Source: Candidatus Nitrospira nitrificans (GTDB lineage: Bacteria > Nitrospirota > Nitrospiria > Nitrospirales > Nitrospiraceae). From it: a stretch of 64,000 bases of DNA. The position numbers and the translations under genes were made by a program. Under the pieces are notes generated by a model. It was not told the DNA's origin and did no database searches. It worked only from the letters and a program-made list of their open reading frames with translations. Below are positions 1 through 7,710 of this stretch, in pieces. The first letter of the stretch is position 1. Each line of letters begins with the position of its first letter. The stretch is taken from assembly GCF_001458775.1 (NCBI RefSeq), contig NZ_CZPZ01000036.1, forward strand, positions 62,001 to 126,000, given 5' to 3'.

Positions 1-1077
1 ATTCGTCGCTGCCCGAGCCTCTTCGAATTGGCCGACGATATCGTCGTATTTGAGGGCGAAACGGCCTTGTTGGAATTGGTCAATCAGCTGGCGGGCAAGA
101 AGGACTACAGCAAGGTTCCCAACCTGATTTATCGGCAGAATGGGAAGATTACGGTCAACCAACCGTTCTATTCGGAAAATGTCAATCAACTCCCGGCGCC
201 GAACTATGACGGGTTCCCCCTGGATCGCTATTTATCGCCGGAGCCGGTCTTGCCGGTCCAGTTTTCGCGGGGCTGTTACTACAAAGATTGTGCGTTCTGC
301 GCCCTGACCCTCGACCACCAGAATTTCAGGCAGAAGGATCCCGGGCGGACGGTCGAGGAGCTGCAATGGCTGACGCAACGCTATGGCGCCCGCCATTTCT
401 TTTTTACCGACGAATGTTTTGCGCTGTCACCGACAAAACGGTTGTGCCAACAGCTGATTGAGAAACAGCTTGATATCAAATGGACCTGCGAGATGCGGTT
501 CGAGAAAAACCTCTCACGCGAACTGTTGGCGTCCATGCGGGATGCCGGGTGTTTGAAGATCGTTTTCGGGTTGGAATCCTTCAATCAACGCATCATGGAT
601 TTCATGAAGAAGGGGATCAAGCAGGAATGGGTTCGGCGCATCGCGGACGACTGTGTCGATCTCGGCATTGCGGTGCATTGTTACATTATCGTGGGGTTCC
701 CCACGGAAAAAGAAGAAGAAGCGCTTGAAACGATGAACTTTGTCGTTGAAAACAAGAGACTTCACCAGTCTTATGGATTTTCTTGCCAGCCCTGCCTGTT
801 CGACTTGGAAAAGGAAGCTCCCATCATGAGCGATCCCGGCGGGTATGGGATTCGACGAATTATGCGGCCGTCGGCGGAGGACCTGAGTCTCGGATTTTTT
901 TATGAAGTGCAAGAGGGCATGACTCCCGACGAAGCGGAGCGCCTGTATCAGTATGTCTATGAGCGGATCAGTGAAGTCGTGTGCGAGCTTCCCTTCAATT
1001 ACGCGATGGCCGATGGATTGCTGTATATCTCGCGGGCGAAGGAAGGAGCCGGACAGGCGCCGCTGGCGGCACATTGA
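1..1077 (+). CDS. B12-binding/radical SAM family protein, 3' part (5' end outside window)
   Basis: The frame is open to the left edge, so the gene is cut; the TTG at 28 is only an internal codon. Three cysteines encoded at about 274, 289 and 298 form a CX4CX2C iron-sulfur cluster site in the context RGCYYKDCAFC, the variant seen in many cobalamin-associated radical SAM enzymes. Upstream of it lies the end of a domain with the motif VFEGE, which resembles the C-terminal edge of B12-binding domains. The motif FGLESF and a later IIVGFPTE segment fit the radical SAM TIM barrel. The substrate cannot be told. It is followed 24 bp later by a membrane protein gene in the same direction. The family call is firm and the reaction is unknown. 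Confidence 0.85.
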   Translation: MRRCPSLFELADDIVVFEGETALLELVNQLAGKKDYSKVPNLIYRQNGKITVNQPFYSENVNQLPAPNYDGFPLDRYLSPEPVLPVQFSRGCYYKDCAFCALTLDHQNFRQKDPGRTVEELQWLTQRYGARHFFFTDECFALSPTKRLCQQLIEKQLDIKWTCEMRFEKNLSRELLASMRDAGCLKIVFGLESFNQRIMDFMKKGIKQEWVRRIADDCVDLGIAVHCYIIVGFPTEKEEEALETMNFVVENKRLHQSYGFSCQPCLFDLEKEAPIMSDPGGYGIRRIMRPSAEDLSLGFFYEVQEGMTPDEAERLYQYVYERISEVVCELPFNYAMADGLLYISRAKEGAGQAPLAAH

Positions 1078-1101
1078 CCGCATTTTTTTGCGACAGCTAT
1101 A

Positions 1102-2250
1102 ATGTCAGCCCTTATGGGTGTGGTGATGAAGGCAGCAACGCTCAGCGAGCGGGTGACGGGGAGAGTGTCGGACTTCGGTCCGCTGTTTGAATATACCGTC
1201 AAACTCGTTCTCCTGACGTCCTTTCTCGAGCTGGTTCTCTATCGTTTAGTCTCCCGTCTTGGGATGCATCTCAGCAAGCTGGCGGCAGACCACCCGTGGA
1301 TCACACCCACCTTTACCGCCCTGACCGAGGTGGGGACGTGGCTGCTTAATATCGTCGCCGTGTTGTTGTTCCTGGCGCTTACTTTGGCCCTGCTCAATCG
1401 CTGGAGAGGGCCTGAAATAAGTCGGCTCAGCAAGCTCGGCAGTGTAGGGGCGGCGCTCTTGGTGCTCTTGACCGTCGCGTTTCTCGTGGTGCAGCCAGGC
1501 ATGCTGGGGGCGGTCGTTTACAATGGGTTGACGCTTCTGGTGCTGACGGTGTTTGCGTCGGAATATGTGATGACCCATCGTGAGCCGGCGCAACGTGTGC
1601 TTGCCGTCACGTATTACTTGGGCGTTTCCGGGTGGCTCTACTATCAGATCGTGTCGACGATTTACAGCTTGGCAGGAACAATAGCGGCGCCGCCCCTGGT
1701 CTACGAGTCGCATCGGGTGGGTGAGGCATTGATGATTCTGGCCAGCTTCTTCGTGTTTGTGGCCTACGGCAAGAGCAAGAGTCTCTCCCTGCGGACGAGG
1801 AACCGACGGCAGCGGAACCGGGCCATGTGGTTTTGGTCGACGACGGGTGTCGTTTTTGCCGCGCTCATCGTGGCCGACTATCTTCTCGAATTCTTTAGTC
1901 CGGCCTTCGCCTCGGCCTTTCGGCAGGCCTCGCAAGGCATCGGCTGGATCTTTCAATTCGGGATGGGGTACACCTTCTATCTCCCGTTTGCGCTGTATGT
2001 CGGGGGATTGCTCTGCTGGTCCTACACCGTGATGAAGTTGCTGATGATCGGGCGACTGGCCGGCTACGGAATCGGCCTGATGTTTATCGCCGGCTATGCC
2101 TTACTGTTCTCCAACTTGACGTTGATGGTTGTTCTCGGAGTCATGTTACTTACCCTTGATCGAGTGAAGCCAACCGTTGCTGAATCGCTGCCGGCCGCCG
2201 GCGGCCCTGTGGTGCCGGCGACGGACGGTCTCGCCCACGGTCAGGCCTAG
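1102..2250 (+). CDS. polytopic membrane protein of unknown function
   Basis: A 382-residue protein with about eight to ten hydrophobic stretches separated by short basic loops, for example a RTRNRRQRNR loop near residue 235. No catalytic or transport motif was recognised. The ATG at 1102 is used here, but in-frame ATGs at 1114 and 1126 are also possible and none has a strong ribosome binding site. The C-terminal 20 residues are Ala/Pro/Gly-rich and probably cytoplasmic or disordered. The gene lies 12 bp before a TPR protein gene, so the two are probably co-transcribed. Function unknown; an integral inner-membrane location is a safe inference. Confidence 0.75.
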   Translation: MSALMGVVMKAATLSERVTGRVSDFGPLFEYTVKLVLLTSFLELVLYRLVSRLGMHLSKLAADHPWITPTFTALTEVGTWLLNIVAVLLFLALTLALLNRWRGPEISRLSKLGSVGAALLVLLTVAFLVVQPGMLGAVVYNGLTLLVLTVFASEYVMTHREPAQRVLAVTYYLGVSGWLYYQIVSTIYSLAGTIAAPPLVYESHRVGEALMILASFFVFVAYGKSKSLSLRTRNRRQRNRAMWFWSTTGVVFAALIVADYLLEFFSPAFASAFRQASQGIGWIFQFGMGYTFYLPFALYVGGLLCWSYTVMKLLMIGRLAGYGIGLMFIAGYALLFSNLTLMVVLGVMLLTLDRVKPTVAESLPAAGGPVVPATDGLAHGQA

Positions 2251-2262
2251 CCTGAGAGCGAG

Positions 2263-3075
2263 ATGAGCATGGAAAATGTAGGACCGACGCCAGTGCAGTC
2301 AGAAACCGTTCTTGATCCCGGCGATCAGCCGCTCACATCGGATGAAGAGATCGCCGGGATCGAAAAATTGTTGGTCGACGAACCTGATGACTTTCAGGCT
2401 CGTTGTCGACTCGGTGAATTGTACTTCAGCAAGGGGCGGCTCGACGACGCGTTGGCGGAGGTCAAGAAAGCCATTGAGATGGCGGAATCTCTTCGCACGG
2501 AAATGAATCGCTCACTGGCCATGTATTACGCGAATCTGGGAACGATCTATGCGACGAAGAACATGGCCGATGAAGCCGAGGCGGAATTCCGGCATGCGTT
2601 GGACATCTTCCCGCACGATGTGTTGGCGTTATTCAACCTTGGCAGACTCTACGCAGACAAGAAGAAGTACATGGAGGCCAAAGGGTACTATGAACGCCTC
2701 GTCGAGATCACGCCGGATGACCCGATCGCTTGGTATAATCTTGCAGGCGTCTATATCGAGCTGGATAATCCCCAAGTATCCGATTACAACACGATCGACA
2801 TGGGAATTCAGTGCTATCTTCGTACCTTGGAACTGGATCCGAAGCATTTGGAGTCGAGCTTCAAGCTGATGGAAATCGCGCTCAGTCATAAGAAGACCGA
2901 TTTGGCGGTCAGAGTTATGGAAAGTGCGGTGGAGCACAATCCGGATGAGCCGCTCGCCTATTACAACCTCATCAGCGTGTATGACAAGTGCAAGATGTTT
3001 GATCAGGCGGAAGAGGCCCGTAAACGGTTGAAAGAGCGATTTTCCAAGAAACCGAAGGATGGTCCGAAGTCCTAA
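2263..3075 (+). CDS. tetratricopeptide repeat protein
   Basis: A 270-residue protein built mainly of TPR units. Clear TPR signatures occur near residues 42-75 (CRLGELYFSKGRLDDA), 85-120 (YYANLGTIYATKNMADEA), 120-150 (LFNLGRLYADKKKYMEA) and 150-185, with a weaker unit near 230. There is no signal peptide or membrane segment, so it is probably a cytoplasmic scaffold; the partner is unknown. ATG codons at 2263 and 2269 are both usable. The gene sits between a membrane protein gene and tatA, 24 bp upstream of tatA, which suggests a shared transcript but does not give a role. Confidence 0.85.
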   Translation: MSMENVGPTPVQSETVLDPGDQPLTSDEEIAGIEKLLVDEPDDFQARCRLGELYFSKGRLDDALAEVKKAIEMAESLRTEMNRSLAMYYANLGTIYATKNMADEAEAEFRHALDIFPHDVLALFNLGRLYADKKKYMEAKGYYERLVEITPDDPIAWYNLAGVYIELDNPQVSDYNTIDMGIQCYLRTLELDPKHLESSFKLMEIALSHKKTDLAVRVMESAVEHNPDEPLAYYNLISVYDKCKMFDQAEEARKRLKERFSKKPKDGPKS

Positions 3076-3099
3076 CTTACTTGTAGGAAGAGGTGCACT

Positions 3100-3375
3100 A
3101 TGTTTGGCAGTCTAGGGTTCACCGAGCTGATTCTTATCCTCATGATCGTGCTGATCATCTTCGGCGCGGGGAAATTACCGCAGTTGGGCGAGGGACTCGG
3201 CAAGGCGATCAAGGGGTTCAAGAAGTCCGTTCATGAGGCGGACGCAATCGAGGCCGAAGCGCAAGCCGCGGCGCAACAGGCGACCGCGCCCCAAGCCGTG
3301 ACGGCGGCGTCCACCCAGAATGCCACATTGACTCAGCCTGCTGGGGCCACTGTGCAGCCCGCTCCACGCTCTTAG
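3100..3375 (+). CDS. tatA: Sec-independent protein translocase subunit TatA/TatE
   Basis: A 91-residue protein with the TatA plan: one N-terminal membrane helix (residues 6-21), the hinge [10 protein letters not shown], then an amphipathic helix with [13 protein letters not shown] low-complexity Ala/Gln tail follows from about residue 50. TatA oligomers form the pore of the twin-arginine translocase, which exports folded cofactor proteins; TatC is not in the window. The ATG at 3100 follows GAAGAGGTG. The tail is alanine- and glutamine-rich, as in many short TatA proteins. The TatA/TatE family is certain, but separating it from TatB rests on the short length and the FGxGKLP motif. Confidence 0.93.
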   Translation: MFGSLGFTELILILMIVLIIFGAGKLPQLGEGLGKAIKGFKKSVHEADAIEAEAQAAAQQATAPQAVTAASTQNATLTQPAGATVQPAPRS

Positions 3376-3378
3376 CAG

Positions 3379-3480
3379 GAGTTGAACAAGTCCTCCAGCG
3401 GCGTTCTCGCCCCGCTCGGAGGCTCGATATACCGAAGCTACGTTCACCTCTTCGCTCGCAGCGGCCTTGGGCGGTGAAAT
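3379..3480. repeat. degenerate intergenic inverted-repeat element (copy 1)
   Basis: The stretch after tatA begins GAGTTGAACAAGTCCTCC and runs to CTCGCAGCGGCCTTGG. Its left end resembles the reverse complement of the right end of the element at 63732-63968, which contains GCTGAAAAAGTCCGCC. The 240-bp gap to the next gene otherwise holds no convincing ORF. It looks like a decayed copy of a short non-coding repeat family. Membership is judged by eye. Confidence 0.45.
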
Positions 3481-3616
3481 CGATATCGGCTCGCCGCGAA
3501 GCGGGCGCGTAGGGGTGGGGGTGAGAGCGACGGTCTTGTGAACATCCCGCGCCGGAAGTCGAAAGTGCGCGAGCCGCAACATAATCCTTTAACAGCCCCT
3601 AGCGAGCGTCATACTT

Positions 3617-4870
3617 ATGGATACCGAACTCAGCTTAGTCTCAGGCTACATTGAAACGTTTGCCGGGAACGGCAAGGCCCGAAGCACGGGTGACGGCAAG
3701 CGCGCGGTGAAAGCAGGAATTCCGCTCCCCCATCACGTTGCACTGGATCGGGACGAGAAGTGGCTGTATTTTGCCGAGTCAGGGTCTGATCGCATCCGCC
3801 GCATTGACCTGCAGCAGGGTACGCTCCACAATTTCGCCGGCATCGGAGAGACCTGCTACAGCGGAGACGAAGGTCTCTGTGGCGAAGCAGGACTCTATCT
3901 GCCTTTGGGCGTCGCATTTGATTCCCACAATAATTTGTATATCTGTGATTCGGGGAGCAACCGGATTCGAAAGGTCGATCATGAGACCGGCATCATTACG
4001 ACGGTGGTCGGTACTGGCCAGCATGGGTTCAATGGGGACGGTCCCGCGCTGGATGTCAATCTGACCTGGCCCGCGGCGATCGCCTTTGATCGCGAGGATG
4101 TCCTCTTTATCGCTGATACCCAAGCCCATAAGATCAGGCGGTATGATCCAAAGACAGGATCGGTCACGACCATAGCAGGGGCGTGGACGGCCGAAGATGA
4201 AGCGCGAGAGCAGCCCTTGGTGGCGAGGAATTTGGTCGTTCTGTCAGGAGACGCGATCGGAATCGATTTCAGCGATGATCAGGGATGGCTCATGCCGGTG
4301 TGTTCCGATGGGCTGGATATGTCGATGTATCTGGACGATGGGAGGCCCGCGATGGAGGCGCGTCTCTACGACATCGTCGGCCTGGCGGTCGGCGCCCTGG
4401 GCGACTTGTATGTGGTCGACAAAGGCAGCAATCGCGTCCGAAAGATCGATTCCCGGACGGGAATTATTTCGACGGTCGCCGGTGTCTGCCGCTATGGGTA
4501 CGACGGCGACGATAAGCCGGCCGTCAGAGCCATGCTGCACGCCCCGGAGGCCGTGGTCTTTGATCACGAGGGCAATCTGTACATTTCCGACACCATGAAT
4601 CATCGGGTTCGCAAGGTGGATGGTGCGACCGGCGTCATCACCACGGTGGCGGGGAACGGCGACAGTGGGTATGAGGATAAGAATATCGGCGGCTGCGGCG
4701 CCGCTCGATTTGTCGCCAAGGAATCGGCAGGGATGTTGAAACATGGTGACGGCTTGCTGGCGATCGAGGCGGTGGTGAATTCTCCTGTTGGTTTGGCCGT
4801 GGATTCCCAAGGCCACCTTTATATCTGCGAACGCGGAGAAAACAAGATCCGCCGCCTGAAGCTTGTCTAA
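3617..4870 (+). CDS. NHL-repeat six-bladed beta-propeller protein
   Basis: A 417-residue protein with about six NHL repeats, recognisable by the recurring pattern LYICDSGSNRIRKVD followed by TGIITTVAG. Repeats lie near residues 30-70, 90-130, 145-185, 250-290, 305-345 and 390-417. No signal peptide is visible, so it is either cytoplasmic or uses an atypical export route. NHL propellers bind proteins, ligands or RNA; nothing here singles out an enzymatic role. The sequence between repeats three and four (about residues 190-245) is an insertion with no repeat pattern. It precedes the haem-protein and cytochrome cluster in the same direction. Confidence 0.82.
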   Translation: MDTELSLVSGYIETFAGNGKARSTGDGKRAVKAGIPLPHHVALDRDEKWLYFAESGSDRIRRIDLQQGTLHNFAGIGETCYSGDEGLCGEAGLYLPLGVAFDSHNNLYICDSGSNRIRKVDHETGIITTVVGTGQHGFNGDGPALDVNLTWPAAIAFDREDVLFIADTQAHKIRRYDPKTGSVTTIAGAWTAEDEAREQPLVARNLVVLSGDAIGIDFSDDQGWLMPVCSDGLDMSMYLDDGRPAMEARLYDIVGLAVGALGDLYVVDKGSNRVRKIDSRTGIISTVAGVCRYGYDGDDKPAVRAMLHAPEAVVFDHEGNLYISDTMNHRVRKVDGATGVITTVAGNGDSGYEDKNIGGCGAARFVAKESAGMLKHGDGLLAIEAVVNSPVGLAVDSQGHLYICERGENKIRRLKLV

Positions 4871-4957
4871 CCCCTGACCTCGATCCTTCACGTTTGTCCC
4901 GCACGGGTTTTGTGGTATTCTGAGTTTGGTTTTTTCTCGGAGTCCTGTGCGGTGCGA

Positions 4958-5782
4958 ATGACGTACATCGACAGTTCCCGCTCTCACCTCCTTGTGTTTT
5001 TTTCAGGCCTTATTGTCGTCGCCGGTGTGCTCGGGGCCTTTGGGATTCCGCTGGTCAGTTCCGAGGGGATGACCATCAGATCGTATTTGGTCCGAGGTGA
5101 TGTGCCGACTGCCGCAGACGATGTGGCGTGGCAGCAGGTCTCGCCGATCACGATTCCCTTGAGCGGGCAGGTGATCACCAGGCCGGTGTGGCCGGAACCC
5201 ACTGTGCGCGCCTTGACGGTGCGCTCGATTCACAATGGGACCGAGATCGCCTTTCTGCTGGAATGGCAGGACAACACGAAGAATGATCGGCTCACTCCAG
5301 GGACCTTCCGGGACGGCGTCGCGATCGGTCTTCCGCTCGGCGATGCGCCGGCATTTTTCTGCATGGGGCAGCTGGACCATTACATCAACATCTGGCATTG
5401 GAAGGCGGACTGGCAAAGCGATATCGATCGACGGGCGGCTCGGACCTCGGAAAAAAAAGAGGGCGGCGTTCGGACATTCGAAGTCATCCCGAGGCGGGTG
5501 TCGTCGGTCGAGGATTTGATCGGTGGGGGATTCAGCACGTTGACCACAAAAGATAAGCAAGGGCGGGTGCAGGGACAGGCGTTCTGGAAGGACGGGGTGT
5601 GGCATGTCGTGATGCGCCGTCCGCTGGTAAGCGAGGAACAAGAGAATGAAGCCACGCTCATTCCTGGTCGTATTCAGACCGTGTCATTCGCCGTGTGGAA
5701 CGGAGAAAACAAAGAGCGCAACGGCCAGAAGGCCGTGGCGCCATGGTTTCAACTCGCGATCGATCCTGTCGCCAAGCTCTAA
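4958..5782 (+). CDS. ethylbenzene-dehydrogenase-type haem b domain protein (molybdoenzyme gamma-subunit-like)
   Basis: A 274-residue exported protein. An N-terminal hydrophobic segment (about residues 8-28) ends near GIPLVSSEG and acts as a signal or anchor. The core matches the gamma-subunit family of periplasmic DMSO-reductase-type enzymes (ethylbenzene dehydrogenase, chlorate and selenate reductases, candidate nitrite oxidoreductase NxrC). Typical features are VRSIHNGTEIAFLLEWQD and CMGQLDHYINIWHWKADW; in the family a Met and a Lys bind haem b. No CXXCH motif is present. The ATG at 4958 is preferred over the upstream TTG at 4910 because it directly precedes the signal segment. No catalytic molybdenum subunit lies nearby. 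Pairing with the downstream cytochromes is inference. Confidence 0.72.
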   Translation: MTYIDSSRSHLLVFFSGLIVVAGVLGAFGIPLVSSEGMTIRSYLVRGDVPTAADDVAWQQVSPITIPLSGQVITRPVWPEPTVRALTVRSIHNGTEIAFLLEWQDNTKNDRLTPGTFRDGVAIGLPLGDAPAFFCMGQLDHYINIWHWKADWQSDIDRRAARTSEKKEGGVRTFEVIPRRVSSVEDLIGGGFSTLTTKDKQGRVQGQAFWKDGVWHVVMRRPLVSEEQENEATLIPGRIQTVSFAVWNGENKERNGQKAVAPWFQLAIDPVAKL

Positions 5783-5789
5783 TGCGGCG

Positions 5790-5812
5790 CGTGAAACGTG
5801 AAGTGTGAAGCG
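5790..5812. repeat. GTGAA-type short repeat overlapping a start region
   Basis: CGTGAAACGTGAAGTGTGAAGCG consists of near-tandem GTGAA units. The proposed GTG start of the PDZ protein at 5798 lies inside it. Similar strings occur at 6297-6337 and 8960-9003. Confidence 0.55.
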
Positions 5813-6292
5813 CATCTCGGTGGAGGAAGGAGAGGATCGATTCCGTTGTTCGCATGCAGAACCCTTGTTTACGGGTGGCTGGTGGTTCTGCTGGGAGACC
5901 CTATCTTCGTCGATGTAGCCGTGTCGCAGGCTGCGGCGCAATCCGATGCCATGACCGAGGATGAAGCGTCAAAACTCGGTGAAGAGTTTGGGATCGTGGT
6001 CGGCGCTGTCGATGAGGACATTCAGAAAGAACTGAAGTTGCAACAGCCGCAAGGAGTTGCCGTGTTCGAGGTGATCGGGAATTCACGAGCGGACTACGCA
6101 GGGATCAAGGTTCGTTCCGTCATCAAGGAAGTCGATAAGCAAGAGATCCGAAACATGGCCGATTTCGGACGAGCCATCAGGAAAGCCATGAAGGAATGTA
6201 ATTTCACCGTCGGCACCTATGAGCCGGCAGATCCAGGTGATCCGGTCGGCTGGGGGGTCAATTTTCACTTTGTCGGCTGTAAGCGGGATTAA
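5798..6292 (+). CDS. exported PDZ-domain protein
   Basis: A 164-residue protein. Residues 20-47 contain a hydrophobic segment ending in SQAAAQ, consistent with a cleaved signal peptide. A single PDZ domain covers about residues 70-140: GVAVFEVIGNSRADYAGIKV followed by IKEVDKQEI. No protease domain accompanies it, so it probably acts as a peptide-binding or adaptor protein in the periplasm. The only available start upstream of the signal peptide is a GTG inside a GTGAA repeat; the N terminus (KCEAH) resembles that of the next gene (RSEAH), whose start also lies in a repeat. It belongs to the run of exported genes around the cytochromes. Role unknown. Confidence 0.7.
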   Translation: MKCEAHLGGGRRGSIPLFACRTLVYGWLVVLLGDPIFVDVAVSQAAAQSDAMTEDEASKLGEEFGIVVGAVDEDIQKELKLQQPQGVAVFEVIGNSRADYAGIKVRSVIKEVDKQEIRNMADFGRAIRKAMKECNFTVGTYEPADPGDPVGWGVNFHFVGCKRD

Positions 6293-6296
6293 TGTG

Positions 6297-6337
6297 CGCG
6301 GTGAAGCGTGAGGGGTGAGGCGTGAGAAGTGAAGCGC
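6297..6337. repeat. GTGAA/GTGAG-type short repeat overlapping a start codon
   Basis: GCGGTGAAGCGTGAGGGGTG followed by AGGCGTGAGAAGTGAAGCGC: imperfect tandem copies of GCGTGAG or GTGAAGC. The GTG start of the first cytochrome (6322) lies in it, and the AGGGGTGAGG segment also acts as its only ribosome binding site candidate. Confidence 0.55.
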
Positions 6338-7650
6338 ACGGACAAGGTGGTAGATGGGGGGCAAGTTGGCGGAGAGCCTCGATTTACCTCGTGGCTCTCG
6401 CCGTTTTGAGTGGGCTCTGTCAAAGCTGGGCGATCGCTCAAGAATCGACTGGTCAGTCTACGCCTGATTGGGTGGCGGAAATCGAGAAAGTGTTCATCCG
6501 TTCGGAAGACTGCAAACAGTGCCATGAGCGTCATTATGAAGAGTGGAAGGGCGCCAGAGAGCAGACGCCGGACTTGAAAACCTTCGGCCGAGTGGATGCG
6601 GCCCTTTTGCATGGCACGGCGTTGGAGTCACTTGTCTTTCGAACCGTGTTGGGTCTTTGGAAACAGACGAATCCGACCGCGGAGGAACAAGGACGATGTC
6701 TCTCCTGTCATGCGCCTGCCGTCACCCTGTTTCCCCAGCATGCCGAAACGATGGTGGAGCACGTGCTTGCCCGCAAACCAAGCATTGAAGGGATCGGCTG
6801 TGCCGCTTGCCATTTGATGAATGGAATGGAAAAGAACCCGCATGTACCACCGACCTTCAAATTGCAGCCAGGCAACACGCTCTATGGGCCCTATTCCAAT
6901 CCCGAGGAAAATCTTGTCCATCCTGCCGCGCAGTCCGAGCACTTTCGAGGAGCCAATTATTGTGCCGCGTGCCATTTCGACAAAGTAAAGGACGTTGCCC
7001 AGAAGAATCTGCCCGGCGAAATTCTTGAGGGAACGATCTGTCAGGATTGCCACATGGAGCCATCGACCGGTAGTTCCACATCCAGACGCGGGGCCATGAC
7101 GAGGGCCATCGGGCGTCACTGGTTTCGAGGTGTCGTGGTCGCCGGCACGATGCTCAAGAATCGGAATCTGCAGGCGGAATGGATGCCTCGTATCGATGTG
7201 GATGTGACGAAGACCGGCATGGTGGTGGAGGGAACCGGGATCGTGAAGGTCGGCAGTCTCCCGCACAGTTTCCCCGACGGCGATCCGGTGCTGAAACAGT
7301 TCTTTTTGACCGTCACGGCGAAGGACGCGGCAGGCAAAACCTTGGCGGAAGAGACCAAACAATTTGGGTTGCCGTACGACAAAATTCTTCGCGGTCCGAT
7401 TCCCGATCCCTTCATCAAGGGCGGCAACACGAGGAAGGTTCCATTTACGCTGACGCTTCCGGCCGGCACGGCCGCTTCGTCGATCGAAGCGGTGTTGACC
7501 TATGCGCTCATTCCGACGCCCCAGCCTATGCTGACGGACAAGTATCTTGCTTCCTTGCAGACCGAGAAAGAACGCGAAGAGGCGAAGCAAATCATCCAAG
7601 AATATACCCAGCGGCACTTTCTAACCTATCGTGTCAAATCACTCTCCTAA
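6322..7650 (+). CDS. exported pentahaem cytochrome c (cytochrome c554/c-prime family)
   Basis: A 442-residue protein with a signal peptide (hydrophobic stretch about residues 20-40, ending WAIAQ) and five CXXCH haem-binding motifs: CKQCH (64-68), CLSCH, CAACH, CAACH and CQDCH, all in the first 250 residues. A further beta-rich C-terminal part has no haem motif. The arrangement fits the cytochrome c554 family used for periplasmic electron transfer. GTG 6322 is the only in-frame start ahead of the signal peptide and lies in a repeat. The next gene is a clear paralogue with the same five motifs. The redox partner is unknown; the haem protein at 4958 is a candidate. Confidence 0.85.
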   Translation: MRSEAHGQGGRWGASWRRASIYLVALAVLSGLCQSWAIAQESTGQSTPDWVAEIEKVFIRSEDCKQCHERHYEEWKGAREQTPDLKTFGRVDAALLHGTALESLVFRTVLGLWKQTNPTAEEQGRCLSCHAPAVTLFPQHAETMVEHVLARKPSIEGIGCAACHLMNGMEKNPHVPPTFKLQPGNTLYGPYSNPEENLVHPAAQSEHFRGANYCAACHFDKVKDVAQKNLPGEILEGTICQDCHMEPSTGSSTSRRGAMTRAIGRHWFRGVVVAGTMLKNRNLQAEWMPRIDVDVTKTGMVVEGTGIVKVGSLPHSFPDGDPVLKQFFLTVTAKDAAGKTLAEETKQFGLPYDKILRGPIPDPFIKGGNTRKVPFTLTLPAGTAASSIEAVLTYALIPTPQPMLTDKYLASLQTEKEREEAKQIIQEYTQRHFLTYRVKSLS

Positions 7651-7710
7651 CACGATGTTGGTGAGAATGAAGGCCTTTGCGAACATCTTGCGGGACTACC
7701 GGGAATCGTG

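Noticed and set aside
3175-3582. Open frame on the minus strand after tatA
   Set aside because: It overlaps tatA and the repeat, has no ribosome binding site and its translation is Arg/Leu/Pro-rich without any pattern.
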